From contig JAGHCS010000180.1 in the NCBI GenBank assembly GCA_021160355.1, forward strand, positions 1 to 27,854: a stretch of 27,854 nt of DNA. Reading direction: 5' to 3'. A model generated the notes under the pieces. The model did no database searches. It was not told the origin of the DNA and saw only the letters and a list, made by a program, of their open reading frames with translations. How positions within the stretch are numbered: the stretch's first letter is position 1; every line of letters begins with the position of its first letter. Shown piece by piece: positions 7,736 through 16,422 of this stretch. Source of the stretch: Candidatus Cloacimonadota bacterium. Lineage in GTDB: Bacteria > Cloacimonadota > Cloacimonadia > JGIOTU-2. The position numbers were made by a program, and so were the translations under genes.

Positions 7736-8740
7736 TTAGCAGATTCGAGGGGTTTGTTCACGTGAGAGTAAGGGGAGTATCCTCGTTGCCCCGATGAAGG
7801 TTTTCAAATATAATGTTGGGTGAGATGACTTTCGTATAACACGACCAATACATCTTGCTTTCTTGCCGAGGGGAATTTCATGCAAGTTTTCCAGCACTTG
7901 TTCTATTTGATCCTGTGGACAAACGATAACAGCTCTACCTTCGCATGCCATGTACAACGGATCGATGCCGAGTGCATCACACACACCGGTTACACTCTCT
8001 TTAAGGGGTAGGGCTTCTTCATCGATTTCAATGTCGACGTTCGATGATGATGCAATCTCATTTAAGATCGATGCGAGCCCACCGCGAGTCGGATCTCTTA
8101 AAACATGGAGGATTGCTCCTTTTTCAAGGAGTATTTTTATAAGTGGAGCAACATTTGCGCAATCTGATCTCAAGGAGGATTCAAACCCATTTCTGTATGC
8201 CATGATCGCAGCACCATGATCTCCTATTTCTCCAGTAACAATGACGGCATCATCCGGCTGAGCATTCTTTGATGAAATAACCTGGTCTGATGAAATAATA
8301 CCGTAACCGGCAGTATTTATGAAGATCTTATCGATCTTACCTTTGCTTACGACCTTTGTATCTCCTGCAATAATCGATACGCCTGCTTTTTTGGTTTCAT
8401 CTTTTACCGAGAGTAATATTTTTTTGAGATCGTCAAAATTGAAACCCTCTTCGATCATCAATGCAAGAGTAATATATTTCGGAACAGCACCGACCATGGC
8501 GAGATCATTCAAAGTGCCGCAAATAGCCAGCTTCCCGATGTTTCCCCCGGGAAAAAATATCGGATCTATCGTGTAGCTGTCCGTTGTAAGAGCTATGTTG
8601 CCCGACTGTGCCTTAAAAGTTCCACTATCTTCCCCGTGATTGACAACGATATCTTCGAGCGTCTTGTATATCAACTCCAGGAGTTCCTGGCTTTGTTTGC
8701 CCCCACTTCCGTGCGAAAGAAGTATTGTTTTATTGTCCAT
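7736..8740 (-). CDS. hypE: Carbamoyl dehydratase HypE (hydrogenase maturation)
   Basis: 334 residues, PurM/AIR-synthase fold. HypE dehydrates the carbamoyl group placed on its C-terminal cysteine by HypF to form a thiocyanate, the source of the CN ligands of [NiFe] hydrogenase. The N-terminal SHGSGGKQSQELL and the C-terminal PRIC are both present, so the catalytic Cys is the last residue, as required. Central motifs typical of HypE include GTLNDLAMVGA and DPTRGGLASILNEIA. The gene shares one base with the end of hypD, showing tight coupling. Confidence 0.97.
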   Translation of the reverse strand: MDNKTILLSHGSGGKQSQELLELIYKTLEDIVVNHGEDSGTFKAQSGNIALTTDSYTIDPIFFPGGNIGKLAICGTLNDLAMVGAVPKYITLALMIEEGFNFDDLKKILLSVKDETKKAGVSIIAGDTKVVSKGKIDKIFINTAGYGIISSDQVISSKNAQPDDAVIVTGEIGDHGAAIMAYRNGFESSLRSDCANVAPLIKILLEKGAILHVLRDPTRGGLASILNEIASSSNVDIEIDEEALPLKESVTGVCDALGIDPLYMACEGRAVIVCPQDQIEQVLENLHEIPLGKKARCIGRVIRKSSHPTLYLKTFIGATRILPLLSREQTPRIC

Positions 8741-9828
8741 TATTCTCCATATTTATAGTATGCGGCACAAGCGCCCTCAAAAGAAACCATGCAAGGTCCC
8801 ACCGGGTTTTCTGGCGCGCATTGTTTCCTGAACAAAACACAGTCGAGGGGCGAACTTTTCCCTGAAATAATATCACCGCAAATACATGCGGTTTTAACCT
8901 CCACATCATCGACTCGAATATCAAATTTCTTTTCTGCATCGAATTGCTCGAACTCAGCTTTCAGCCCTAAACCACTTAGGGGTATTATACCGAAACCCCG
9001 CCAAGACACATCTGATTCCTGAAATACCGATGAAATCAAAACCTGGGCTGCTGTATTCCCTTCTGTTCGCACCATGCGTGTGTACCGGTTATCCACCTTT
9101 ACCGATCCGGACCTGATCTGATCGATGAGTGATTCGACACCAAGACCGAGATCGACCGGCTCAAAACCTGCAATTGTACAGGGAATATGATATTCTTCAG
9201 GAATGAATTCGTACGGCTCTGATCCAATGATCACGCTGACATGACCGGGAAGTATAAAACCATCGATCTGTCCTTGAAGGTGTGTAAGAAGATAACGCAA
9301 AACGTTCGGCATAGTCTTTACCAAACATAAAATACTGAGATTATTAAGTTTTTGTGCATAAGCGTCGAGTACCAAACTAGCGATCACGGGAATTGTCGTT
9401 TCAAAACCGACTGCAATGAAAATCACTTCTTTGGTCGTATTTTTTGCGATTGCAAGAGCATCGAATGGACTGTACACGACATCGACCGTCGCACCTTGAG
9501 CCATTTCTTTTTCAAGACTGGATTGGGAACCGGGCACTTTTATCAGGTCGCCAAAAGTCACAATATGATACCCCTGTTGTGCGAGGAATATGGTCTTATC
9601 GATATCCTTGGCAGATGTTACACAAACAGGACAACCCGGTCCTGATAGAAATTTTATTGTATCTTTGAAAAATTGCCTGAACCCGAATTTTAATATCGAT
9701 ACCGTATGAGTGCCGCATACTTCCATAAATTTTAAAGGAAGGGCTTTCCCATCCAAAGCAACAACATTATTATTGATTTTTTGCAGAAGGGGTTTCAGGT
9801 CAGGATGATTTCTGAAAGTATTGATCAT
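8740..9828 (-). CDS. hypD: Hydrogenase maturation protein HypD
   Basis: 362 residues. HypD is the scaffold on which, with HypC, the Fe(CN)2CO unit is assembled. Conserved motifs are MEVCGTHT (Cys38), GPGCPVC (Cys66, Cys69), and a C-terminal cysteine-rich part with Cys315, 317, 330, 337, 346 and 354. That part contains the ligands for its [4Fe-4S] cluster and the typical GPCMVSFEGACAAYYKY ending. Length is normal. It starts 3 bases after the hypC stop codon. Confidence 0.97.
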   Translation of the reverse strand: MINTFRNHPDLKPLLQKINNNVVALDGKALPLKFMEVCGTHTVSILKFGFRQFFKDTIKFLSGPGCPVCVTSAKDIDKTIFLAQQGYHIVTFGDLIKVPGSQSSLEKEMAQGATVDVVYSPFDALAIAKNTTKEVIFIAVGFETTIPVIASLVLDAYAQKLNNLSILCLVKTMPNVLRYLLTHLQGQIDGFILPGHVSVIIGSEPYEFIPEEYHIPCTIAGFEPVDLGLGVESLIDQIRSGSVKVDNRYTRMVRTEGNTAAQVLISSVFQESDVSWRGFGIIPLSGLGLKAEFEQFDAEKKFDIRVDDVEVKTACICGDIISGKSSPLDCVLFRKQCAPENPVGPCMVSFEGACAAYYKYGE

Positions 9829-9831
9829 TTG

Positions 9832-10053
9832 TTACTCTTCAGCTTCACATAATTCCGTTAATAACTCCAGCGTTTCCTTTGCATCCTCCTGGCTTACCCT
9901 TTGAATAGCAAAACCCGCATGAACAAGCACATATTCATCGATTTCGACATCTTCTATAATGCGTATGTCTATCTCTTTTTTCATGCCGAAGACATCTGCA
10001 ATGGCTTTATTGCCGTCTTTTGAAATAATCCTATAAGGTACTGCCAAACACAT
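9832..10053 (-). CDS. hypC: Hydrogenase maturation chaperone HypC
   Basis: 73 residues, beginning MCLAVPYRI; the invariant Cys2 binds the iron of the cofactor precursor. HypC works with HypD and delivers the Fe(CN)2CO unit to the hydrogenase large subunit. A VLVHAGFAIQRV stretch, typical of the HypC/HupF family, is at about residues 42-53. It lies 2 bases after hypF and 3 bases before hypD, in the common order F-C-D-E. Confidence 0.96.
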   Translation of the reverse strand: MCLAVPYRIISKDGNKAIADVFGMKKEIDIRIIEDVEIDEYVLVHAGFAIQRVSQEDAKETLELLTELCEAEE

Positions 10054-10055
10054 TT

Positions 10056-12326
10056 TTACCTGCTTCTCAATAAATAGGAATAAACCTGACCAAGCGCAAT
10101 TCCTGCATCATTAGGTGGCACTTTTTCATTCCAAAACAATTTGAGTTCGCTGCTGGAAAATACTCTTTTTATCATATTCACAAGCACGACATTCTGAAAC
10201 ACACCACCGGAAAGCGCTACTGCATCTATGCCGGATTCATTCTTCATTTTTATACACAAATCGAAAACCATCTTCGCAATTGTAAAGTGAAATTTTGATG
10301 AAATATATTCTTTGGATTTCATTTCCTGTATATCTTTCACAATACCTTCTATTATCATATCAACTTCAATGAGCGACTGCTGCTTGTCAAAACTAAAATG
10401 ATAATATTCCGAAAAGCTTTCGTCCGCAAGCGCTTCCAGCTTCATAGCTGCTTCACCCTCATAGGAATTGAAATGGCACACATCGATAAGACTTGCAACT
10501 GCATCAAAAAATCTTCCCATGCTTGAGGTTTGAATTCTTACGGAATCATTGAGGAGTTGAAGAAAGATCATATCTTTCTGTGGAAATTTCTTTTCCGTGA
10601 TGATGCTCTCGACTTTTTCAGGATAATAGTTGTACAAATATATCAATGCCATTCTCCACGGCTCTTTCGCAGCGCGCTCCCCTGAAACCATGGCAACATA
10701 ATTTAAATGGGCAAATCTTTCCGATTCCGTTTTATTAATAATAAAAAATTCTCCACCCCAGACATTTCCGTCTTCTCCATAACCGGTCCCGTCAAATGAA
10801 ACTCCTAATACATTTTCAAGATCGTTTTCCGCCATTACACTATAGATATGAGCTTTATGATGTTGTATTTTATGAATTGGCAGTTCGTTTTCTTCGGCAA
10901 ATTCTTGTGCAATCATTGTCGAAAAATAATTTGGATGAGAATCCGCTATAACGACCTGCGGTTTCATTTCGAAAATCGATTGAAAATAATTTAGTGACTC
11001 CTTATAAAATTTCGTATTTGATGTATAGGCAAGATCTCCGAGATATTGGCTGCCAAGAAATATATTTTCCTTAGTGAGACCGAAAGAGCTCTTCATATCT
11101 GCGCCGGATGCGAATATCTGCGGTTTCCCGATTCCCCTTTTAATGTTAATCGGCTTGGGCACAAAACCGCGCGCTTTTCTTATCAAAATTCTTTGATCCC
11201 CTGCATACGTAACGATCGAGTCATCGATGCGATTAAATATTTCTCTGTTATAGGAAAGATAATATTGGGTTATATTTGCAAGATTCTGATATGCAGAATC
11301 GTCATTATTTTCAAGAGCTTCTTCAGAAACATTACCGCTGGTAAATACAAGCAAACGAAATTGTTTGAAAAGCAGATAATGCAGCGGAGTATAAGGAAGC
11401 ATAAAACCGAGATCTTTAACACCCGGAGCTACATGCTCAAGAATATCATTTTTCTTAGAAAGCAGCACTATCGGTTTTTGCTGCCCTTCCAGCATATTCT
11501 TTTCGTCCATATTTACTTCGCAATATTCTTCTATGGTTTCAATATCCCGTGCCATCAATGCAAAAGGTTTATGCGGTCTGAACTTCAAATTCCTAAGGTT
11601 TTCCACAACCTCTTTATTCAGTGCATTGCATACAAGGTGGTAACCCCCAATTCCTTTGATCGCCACGATCTCTCCAGTTTGCAGGAGTGATATGGTCTTT
11701 TCAAACGCCTTCTCTCTTTTTGCAGTTGCAATCGGGCTCTCATCTATAATTTCTATAAAACGCAATTCCGGTCCACATTTGGGGCAGGCATTCGGCTGGG
11801 CATGATATCTTCTATCTTCAACTGTTGTATATTCCCGATTGCAGTCATCACACATAATGAATTTTCTCATTGTCGTGTTTTTTCTGTCATAAGGAATTGA
11901 TTGTATTATCGAAAATCGTGGTCCGCAGTTTGTACAATTTGTAAATGGATACTGATAGTGCCTGTCGTTCTCATCAAAAATTTCCTGTGCACATACATCA
12001 CATGTAGCAATATCAGGTGGAATAAGTGCTGAAATCTCTCCCTTCTTTTTACTCGGCGCAATTTCAAAAGAACTATATTCCGAAAGTTCTTGATCAAGAT
12101 ATTTTATTGAATGCGTGAGAATTGTCGAGACTGCCGGAGCTTTATCAAGGATATCTTGTAAAAACTTCTCAATAATTTTCTTTGATGCCTGTGCAATTAT
12201 TTTAACACCAAACTCGCGGTTCTCAACATATCCAATGATGCCGTTCTCAAGGGCGGTTCTCTTTACGAATGGTCGAAATCCGACTCCTTGCACTATTCCT
12301 GTAAGTAATATCTCAGCTTGTTGCAT
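10056..12326 (-). CDS. hypF: Carbamoyltransferase HypF
   Basis: 756 residues, full length. Domains in order: acylphosphatase (about 3-90, with GIVQGVGFRPFV); two zinc fingers (C109, C112, C131, C134 and C159, C162, C181, C184); a YrdC-like domain (about 200-385); and a Kae1/TobZ-like carbamoyltransferase domain with HHKAH at 489-493, DGTGYGEDG at 512-520 and a late ALSGGVFQN motif. HypF uses carbamoyl phosphate and ATP to carbamoylate the HypE C-terminal cysteine. The ATG overlaps the end of the maturation protease gene by 14 bases. No motif is missing. Confidence 0.97.
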   Translation of the reverse strand: MQQAEILLTGIVQGVGFRPFVKRTALENGIIGYVENREFGVKIIAQASKKIIEKFLQDILDKAPAVSTILTHSIKYLDQELSEYSSFEIAPSKKKGEISALIPPDIATCDVCAQEIFDENDRHYQYPFTNCTNCGPRFSIIQSIPYDRKNTTMRKFIMCDDCNREYTTVEDRRYHAQPNACPKCGPELRFIEIIDESPIATAKREKAFEKTISLLQTGEIVAIKGIGGYHLVCNALNKEVVENLRNLKFRPHKPFALMARDIETIEEYCEVNMDEKNMLEGQQKPIVLLSKKNDILEHVAPGVKDLGFMLPYTPLHYLLFKQFRLLVFTSGNVSEEALENNDDSAYQNLANITQYYLSYNREIFNRIDDSIVTYAGDQRILIRKARGFVPKPINIKRGIGKPQIFASGADMKSSFGLTKENIFLGSQYLGDLAYTSNTKFYKESLNYFQSIFEMKPQVVIADSHPNYFSTMIAQEFAEENELPIHKIQHHKAHIYSVMAENDLENVLGVSFDGTGYGEDGNVWGGEFFIINKTESERFAHLNYVAMVSGERAAKEPWRMALIYLYNYYPEKVESIITEKKFPQKDMIFLQLLNDSVRIQTSSMGRFFDAVASLIDVCHFNSYEGEAAMKLEALADESFSEYYHFSFDKQQSLIEVDMIIEGIVKDIQEMKSKEYISSKFHFTIAKMVFDLCIKMKNESGIDAVALSGGVFQNVVLVNMIKRVFSSSELKLFWNEKVPPNDAGIALGQVYSYLLRSR

Positions 12327-12794
12327 CTTTTATCATCATTATAAGAGAATCCGCACTCTCTTTTACATTCGGTGAAATTTCCGGTGTAAAATGAGCATTT
12401 CGTATATTGATGCCCAATACTTTTACCATCACGTCAGAAAACTTATGAATATACTCGGCGATCACACTCATTGAGCTCGTATGAGTAGAAGTAGAGAAAG
12501 TGCTAATTTCTTTTGGGTTCAAGATTTTTATCTCTCCTAGTTTGGATGTAAACCTGCAGGCGTCAAAAAAAATGATGGAATCAATATCTTTGGAAGTAAA
12601 GGTTTTCAAGTAATTTTCGGGTGTTGTTTCTGCGATCAGATGTGTAAAATTTTTTTTTTACATTTTGACTTCAGTTGTTCAACAATATATAAACCTACGC
12701 CATCATCGCCGCGCTGATAATTTCCCAGCCCCACAAATAGGATTCGTTTATCTTTTATGGAGATAAATAATTTTTTTAACTCATCAGAATGCAT
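12313..12794 (-). CDS. Hydrogenase maturation endopeptidase (HycI/HyaD family), reading frame broken at an A10 run
   Basis: The first frame starts at ATG 12794 (MHSDELKK), carries the family motif VGLGNYQRGDDGVG (residues 21-34), and ends at TGA 12636-12638 after 52 residues. The second frame continues the family: HLIAETTPENYL, IIFFDACRF and the STHTSSMSVIAEYI motif with the metal-binding His. The join is a run of ten A on the - strand (12650-12659). With eleven A, or after a -1 shift, a single protein of about 160 residues results, the usual size. Such enzymes cleave the C-terminal extension of the hydrogenase large subunit after Ni insertion. Either the run is a sequence error or real indel, or the frame is restored by transcriptional or ribosomal slippage. 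The start overlaps the preceding ferredoxin gene by 11 bases. Confidence 0.85.
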
Positions 12795-13395
12795 CTTCGA
12801 CAACAACCTGGTGCCTACAACGTGGACACATCAATTTATAATAATCTTCTCTTCTGAGTTTATCTTTCTTTATTTTTGCATCAGGCAGATCCTGGTAACG
12901 AAGTTGTATGAAGGCGAGAAGATTAGGATTACCATAAGCTTTTGGACCTAATTTTTCAACCAGCCAGTTCATGTGATCTTCTGTAGCTATCTTTGTTCCA
13001 CAAACAGGACAGACGATGAGTTTCTTTTCGATCTTCATGAAATCTGCTTCTTTGCCCGGACTGAACGTGGCGGTAATGTATTCATTGGAAAGCTTAATAC
13101 CCTTTTGAGTTATACAGTGTTCTTCGCATTGCCCGCAGTATATACAATTTGTGTAATTTACTTGCAATATACGTTTGCCCTCTTCAGGAATATCTATCAT
13201 TTCGATCGCGCCTGCAGGACAGACCTGTGCGCATGAACCACATCCAACACATTCTTCTTCATTATATATCGGTTTTCCCTTGAACTGTTTTACCGGTTCG
13301 TACGGCTTTTTTGTGAAGGGGTATTTGCTCGTTATTGGTTTTGAAAAAAGTGATACAAGTGCTTCACCTAATTCTCGAAGTTTTGGAATAATCAT
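12784..13395 (-). CDS. NuoI/MbhN-like 2x[4Fe-4S] hydrogenase subunit with a zinc-ribbon-like tail
   Basis: 203 residues. Two [4Fe-4S] motifs are visible: C49/C52/C55/C59 (CVGCGSCAQVCP) and C84/C87/C90/C94 (CIYCGQCEEHC). This is the subunit that relays electrons between an outside donor and the NuoB-like subunit in group 4 hydrogenases and complex I. A C-terminal extension has two CxxC pairs (C129/C132 and C190/C193), which may bind zinc. The second cluster motif lacks the proline usually following its last cysteine. It shares a 4-base overlap with the mrpG-like gene before it, so it is part of the same operon. Confidence 0.88.
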   Translation of the reverse strand: MIIPKLRELGEALVSLFSKPITSKYPFTKKPYEPVKQFKGKPIYNEEECVGCGSCAQVCPAGAIEMIDIPEEGKRILQVNYTNCIYCGQCEEHCITQKGIKLSNEYITATFSPGKEADFMKIEKKLIVCPVCGTKIATEDHMNWLVEKLGPKAYGNPNLLAFIQLRYQDLPDAKIKKDKLRREDYYKLMCPRCRHQVVVEDAF

Positions 13396-13751
13396 TTCTG
13401 TTCCTCACTCTTTTCTTTGTCTTGGCGATACAGGTCAATGATTGTCTTATCGGTCAATTTGATTCCTGCTTTGTGAGCAGCTTTAGCAATCGCGTGGGCA
13501 GATACAGGGGAAGTCAAAAGAACAAATATGGCAGCTAAAATTGCCTTGAAGCCCATCGCATTGAAGCCGGAGTAAACGAATACACCAAACAGGATCCCTG
13601 CAGAACCAAAAGTCACACTTTTTGTCGCTGCCTGAAGACGATTATACACATCTGGAAGGCGAACAAGTCCGAGCACACCAAAAAGATCAAAAATAATACC
13701 AATACAGATAATTACATAGCCGATAATTTGATTAAATGCAAGATCAGGCAT
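13392..13751 (-). CDS. mrpG: Mrp antiporter subunit G-like (MrpG/MnhG/MbhC)
   Basis: 119 residues with three hydrophobic segments. The family motif GLVRLPDVYNRLQAATKSVTFG (about 28-49) is clear, followed by a conserved LLTSPVSAHAIAKAAH segment. MrpG is a small membrane subunit of the multi-subunit Na+/H+ antiporter, and its homologue (MbhC) is part of the ion-translocating module of membrane-bound hydrogenases. It overlaps the previous gene by 8 bases and the next by 4. Confidence 0.93.
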   Translation of the reverse strand: MPDLAFNQIIGYVIICIGIIFDLFGVLGLVRLPDVYNRLQAATKSVTFGSAGILFGVFVYSGFNAMGFKAILAAIFVLLTSPVSAHAIAKAAHKAGIKLTDKTIIDLYRQDKEKSEEQK

Positions 13752-14085
13752 CGAGTGACCTCCCTTCTAAGAATTTGGCAAGCGCCAAAGCTCCGATGAA
13801 ACTTTGAAGACCCCAGGCAATACCAATATCAATGAAATATGAGCGTTGCAGCGCTATAGCAAGTATCGCACATATTCCTATGATGAGAATACCAAGAATG
13901 TCAATTGCTACAATACGATCTGCAACTGAAGGTCCTTTCACCACTCGTATAAGTATGAACAAAGAGCAAAATAAGAGCACGTTGATCAACTTATAGTTGA
14001 AGGGAATTTCAGTAAATACAACAAAATTTATTACAAAGAATGCTGCAATGAAAAGTAAACCTATAAACCATCTAAAAACTCTCAT
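13744..14085 (-). CDS. mrpF: Mrp antiporter subunit F-like (MrpF/MnhF/MbhB)
   Basis: 113 residues with about three hydrophobic segments. The MrpF core RVVKGPSVADRIVAIDILG is present near residues 47-65, and the helix after it ends in the typical ...IDIGIAWGLQSFIGALALAKFLEGR. It belongs to the Mrp module. The ATG overlaps the stop of mrpE by 4 bases (ATGA). Confidence 0.93.
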   Translation of the reverse strand: MRVFRWFIGLLFIAAFFVINFVVFTEIPFNYKLINVLLFCSLFILIRVVKGPSVADRIVAIDILGILIIGICAILAIALQRSYFIDIGIAWGLQSFIGALALAKFLEGRSLDA

Positions 14086-14585
14086 TCAAAAATCTCCTCG
14101 AGTAGTTTTTCAAAGCGACCACCTATATCTTTTGTGGTTTGCTCTATATCGGTAGATTTCACATCTATCCAGTGTACATAGAGAACTTGATTATCAACAT
14201 CAACATCTACTGTTAATGTTCCGGGAGTTAAGGTTATTGAATTGGCAAGCATGGTGAGCGCAGAATCTCTTTTGAGTTTTGTTCTCACTTTAACGATTCC
14301 GGGCTTGATCGGAAGAAGAGGATGAATAACAATGTACGCCACATGGAAGTTCGCTTTGATCAGTTCCCAGGTGAATTTTAAGAGATATTCAATTGTGTAC
14401 CATACTCGCTTTAAATGAAATTTTCTTTCGGTTATGATCAGCATTTCTCCTGCAAAGATCGCAGTGATAAGTGCTACGACGATGCCTGCAACCAATGACG
14501 GAATACTGAAAACCATTGTTATCAATATCCACACTAATAAGGACATAAAAAAGACAACAATCCGGCTTTTTGTTTCAAGCTTCAT
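14082..14585 (-). CDS. mrpE: Mrp antiporter subunit E-like (MrpE/MnhE/MbhA)
   Basis: 167 residues. Two hydrophobic segments at the N-terminus are followed by a cytoplasmic domain with the family sequence TLTPGTLTVDVD, followed by LYVHWIDV (about 117-140). MrpE is an accessory subunit of Mrp antiporters and of Mrp-linked hydrogenases. It overlaps the mrpD-like gene by 4 bases and the mrpF-like gene by 4 bases. Confidence 0.92.
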   Translation of the reverse strand: MKLETKSRIVVFFMSLLVWILITMVFSIPSLVAGIVVALITAIFAGEMLIITERKFHLKRVWYTIEYLLKFTWELIKANFHVAYIVIHPLLPIKPGIVKVRTKLKRDSALTMLANSITLTPGTLTVDVDVDNQVLYVHWIDVKSTDIEQTTKDIGGRFEKLLEEIFE

Positions 14586-16087
14586 TTAACACCCCCTTTA
14601 TCAAGATAGGGTTCGACTTTGTCGATATATGAAGTTTTTCCCATAACAGTGTCCACTATGGGATTCAGATATTGTTTTCTAATTGAGGGAATCATAATGG
14701 CAGAACTGATAAGGCACAGTGCGGCTAAAATGATCATCGCTGTTTTCATAGCAAAGGGAACTTTCTCAAGTACTTTTGCAGAACCTTTTTTGCCAAAGAA
14801 GGCGTGCTTTTGAACTTTCAGGAAATAGGCAAGAGTGACAATACTCACAAGTGCAGCAATAATACCCACAACGATCTGTCCTGCAGAAATACACGCAATG
14901 ATAATAATGAGTTTGCTGAAAAATCCATTAAATGGCGGAATTCCTGAAATCGATAATGTGCCTACCATTGTTGTTGCGGAGGTGACTTTCATTTCTTTCG
15001 AAAGCCCACCTAACTGCCGCAGATCTCGTGTATCGGTTGCATATTCAACTGCTCCGCTGTCTAAGAAGAGTAATGATTTGAATATCGCATGATAGAAAAG
15101 ATGTAGTAAGCCGCCGAGAATACCGAGAGGTGTGCCGAGTGCAAAACCAATAACAACATACCCAATCTGGCTGATACTGCTAAATCCCAGCAGCCGTTTG
15201 AAATCCCATTGCACAACCGAGAGAAATCCTCCAATCACGATCGAGAGTGTTCCAAGCAGCATAAGTATCTGCAATACAACTGTAGGGGCTCCGAATACAT
15301 TGAAGAAAATCCTTACTAAAGCATATACCCCAAGCGTTTTTATTAGTACACCGGAAAGCATTGCTGAGATCGGAGCCGGTGCTGAGGGATGCGCGTCAGG
15401 AAGCCACGCATGGAAAGGAACGAGCGCTGTTTTCAAACCAAAACCTGCAATAAATAAACCATACACAAGGAAAAGCAGTTTGGGTGTTCCGACATTTCTC
15501 AGTTGAAGTCCGACATCTGCCATTGTAAGCGTGGAGGTATAACTGTAGAGTATTCCGATACCGAACAGTATCATTGTAGAAGTGATCGCACCCATTGTGG
15601 CATATTTGAATGATGCTTCAAGCTCTTCGGATTCAGTACCAAAGGCAACAAGGGCATAAGCAGAAATAAGTGATATCTCCATGAAAACATATAGGTTAAA
15701 GAAGTCACCTGTAAGAATCACTCCATTCATTCCGGTCAGCATCAGCATAAAGAGCGCAAAGAAATTCCATTTGCCCGTGAAATGATTTATGTACTGAATC
15801 GCATAGAATGCAGAGAGAAATGCAACAAGGTTTACCACTATCAGCATAAATGCAGAAAGATTATCCAGGACCAAACTGATCGTATATGGTATGCTCCATC
15901 CACTTGTATTGTTGAGGATCATACCTCCATGGGCTGGGAGTTTAAAGAAGGCAATGAACGAAACGATCAAAATCCATGCACAGGCAGCAAGGGCAATAAC
16001 AGCAGCGATATTTTCCTTTTTACGGGCAAAGAGAACAATAAGAAAAGCGGCAAGTAAAGGGACGAAAATAAACTGTGATAATATCAT
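14582..16087 (-). CDS. mrpD: Mrp antiporter subunit D-like (MrpD/MbhH, NuoN-type channel)
   Basis: 501 residues with about 14 hydrophobic segments. It carries the residues needed for a working antiporter-like channel: Glu137 in the TM5 motif FMEISLISAYAL, Lys219 in GFGLKTALVPFHAWLPDAHP (TM7) and Lys250 in SGVLIKTLGVYALVR (TM8). HLFYHAIFKSLLFLDSG and SISGIPPFNGFFSKLII are the usual late motifs. It probably moves H+ or Na+ in response to electron transfer in the hydrogenase arm. It overlaps the mrpC-like gene by 4 bases. It differs in the key TM5 residue from the other antiporter-like subunit of the operon. Confidence 0.95.
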   Translation of the reverse strand: MILSQFIFVPLLAAFLIVLFARKKENIAAVIALAACAWILIVSFIAFFKLPAHGGMILNNTSGWSIPYTISLVLDNLSAFMLIVVNLVAFLSAFYAIQYINHFTGKWNFFALFMLMLTGMNGVILTGDFFNLYVFMEISLISAYALVAFGTESEELEASFKYATMGAITSTMILFGIGILYSYTSTLTMADVGLQLRNVGTPKLLFLVYGLFIAGFGLKTALVPFHAWLPDAHPSAPAPISAMLSGVLIKTLGVYALVRIFFNVFGAPTVVLQILMLLGTLSIVIGGFLSVVQWDFKRLLGFSSISQIGYVVIGFALGTPLGILGGLLHLFYHAIFKSLLFLDSGAVEYATDTRDLRQLGGLSKEMKVTSATTMVGTLSISGIPPFNGFFSKLIIIIACISAGQIVVGIIAALVSIVTLAYFLKVQKHAFFGKKGSAKVLEKVPFAMKTAMIILAALCLISSAIMIPSIRKQYLNPIVDTVMGKTSYIDKVEPYLDKGGVK

Positions 16088-16419
16088 CCTTGTAATCTCC
16101 TGATCTTCGTAATATCGAATGTATCATATTTTTGATAGATCCTGATCGCAAGCGCAGCCATAAGTGCAGTAACACCAAGTTCAATAACAATAGATGTGAG
16201 CACAAGAGCTTGAGGAATAGGATCAACCATTGGTACATTGAATCCTTTCTCAAGTATCGGTGCAAGAGCTCCAGTTCTGTAGGCAAGCAACACGAGGAAC
16301 AGATTTACGGAATAACCCATGATACCAATTGCAAGTATTATCTTAATCAGATCTCTTTTTGTGATCGCGCCGTATACACCAACCAAAAAGAGGAAAAAGC
16401 ACATTAAATATAATATCAT
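16084..16419 (-). CDS. mrpC: Mrp antiporter subunit C-like (MrpC/MbhG, NuoK-type)
   Basis: 111 residues with three hydrophobic segments and the NuoK-type pattern: LIKIILAIGIMGYSVNLFLV at about 25-44 and DPIPQALVLTSIVIELGVTAL at about 76-96, the latter with the conserved acidic membrane residue. It starts 3 bases after the mrpB-like gene and overlaps the mrpD-like gene by 4 bases. Confidence 0.94.
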   Translation of the reverse strand: MILYLMCFFLFLVGVYGAITKRDLIKIILAIGIMGYSVNLFLVLLAYRTGALAPILEKGFNVPMVDPIPQALVLTSIVIELGVTALMAALAIRIYQKYDTFDITKIRRLQG

Positions 16420-16422
16420 ATC

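Noticed and set aside
11046..11690. 214-codon open frame on the + strand
   Set aside because: It is antisense to hypF, whose zinc fingers and catalytic motifs are intact; the translated product has no family resemblance.
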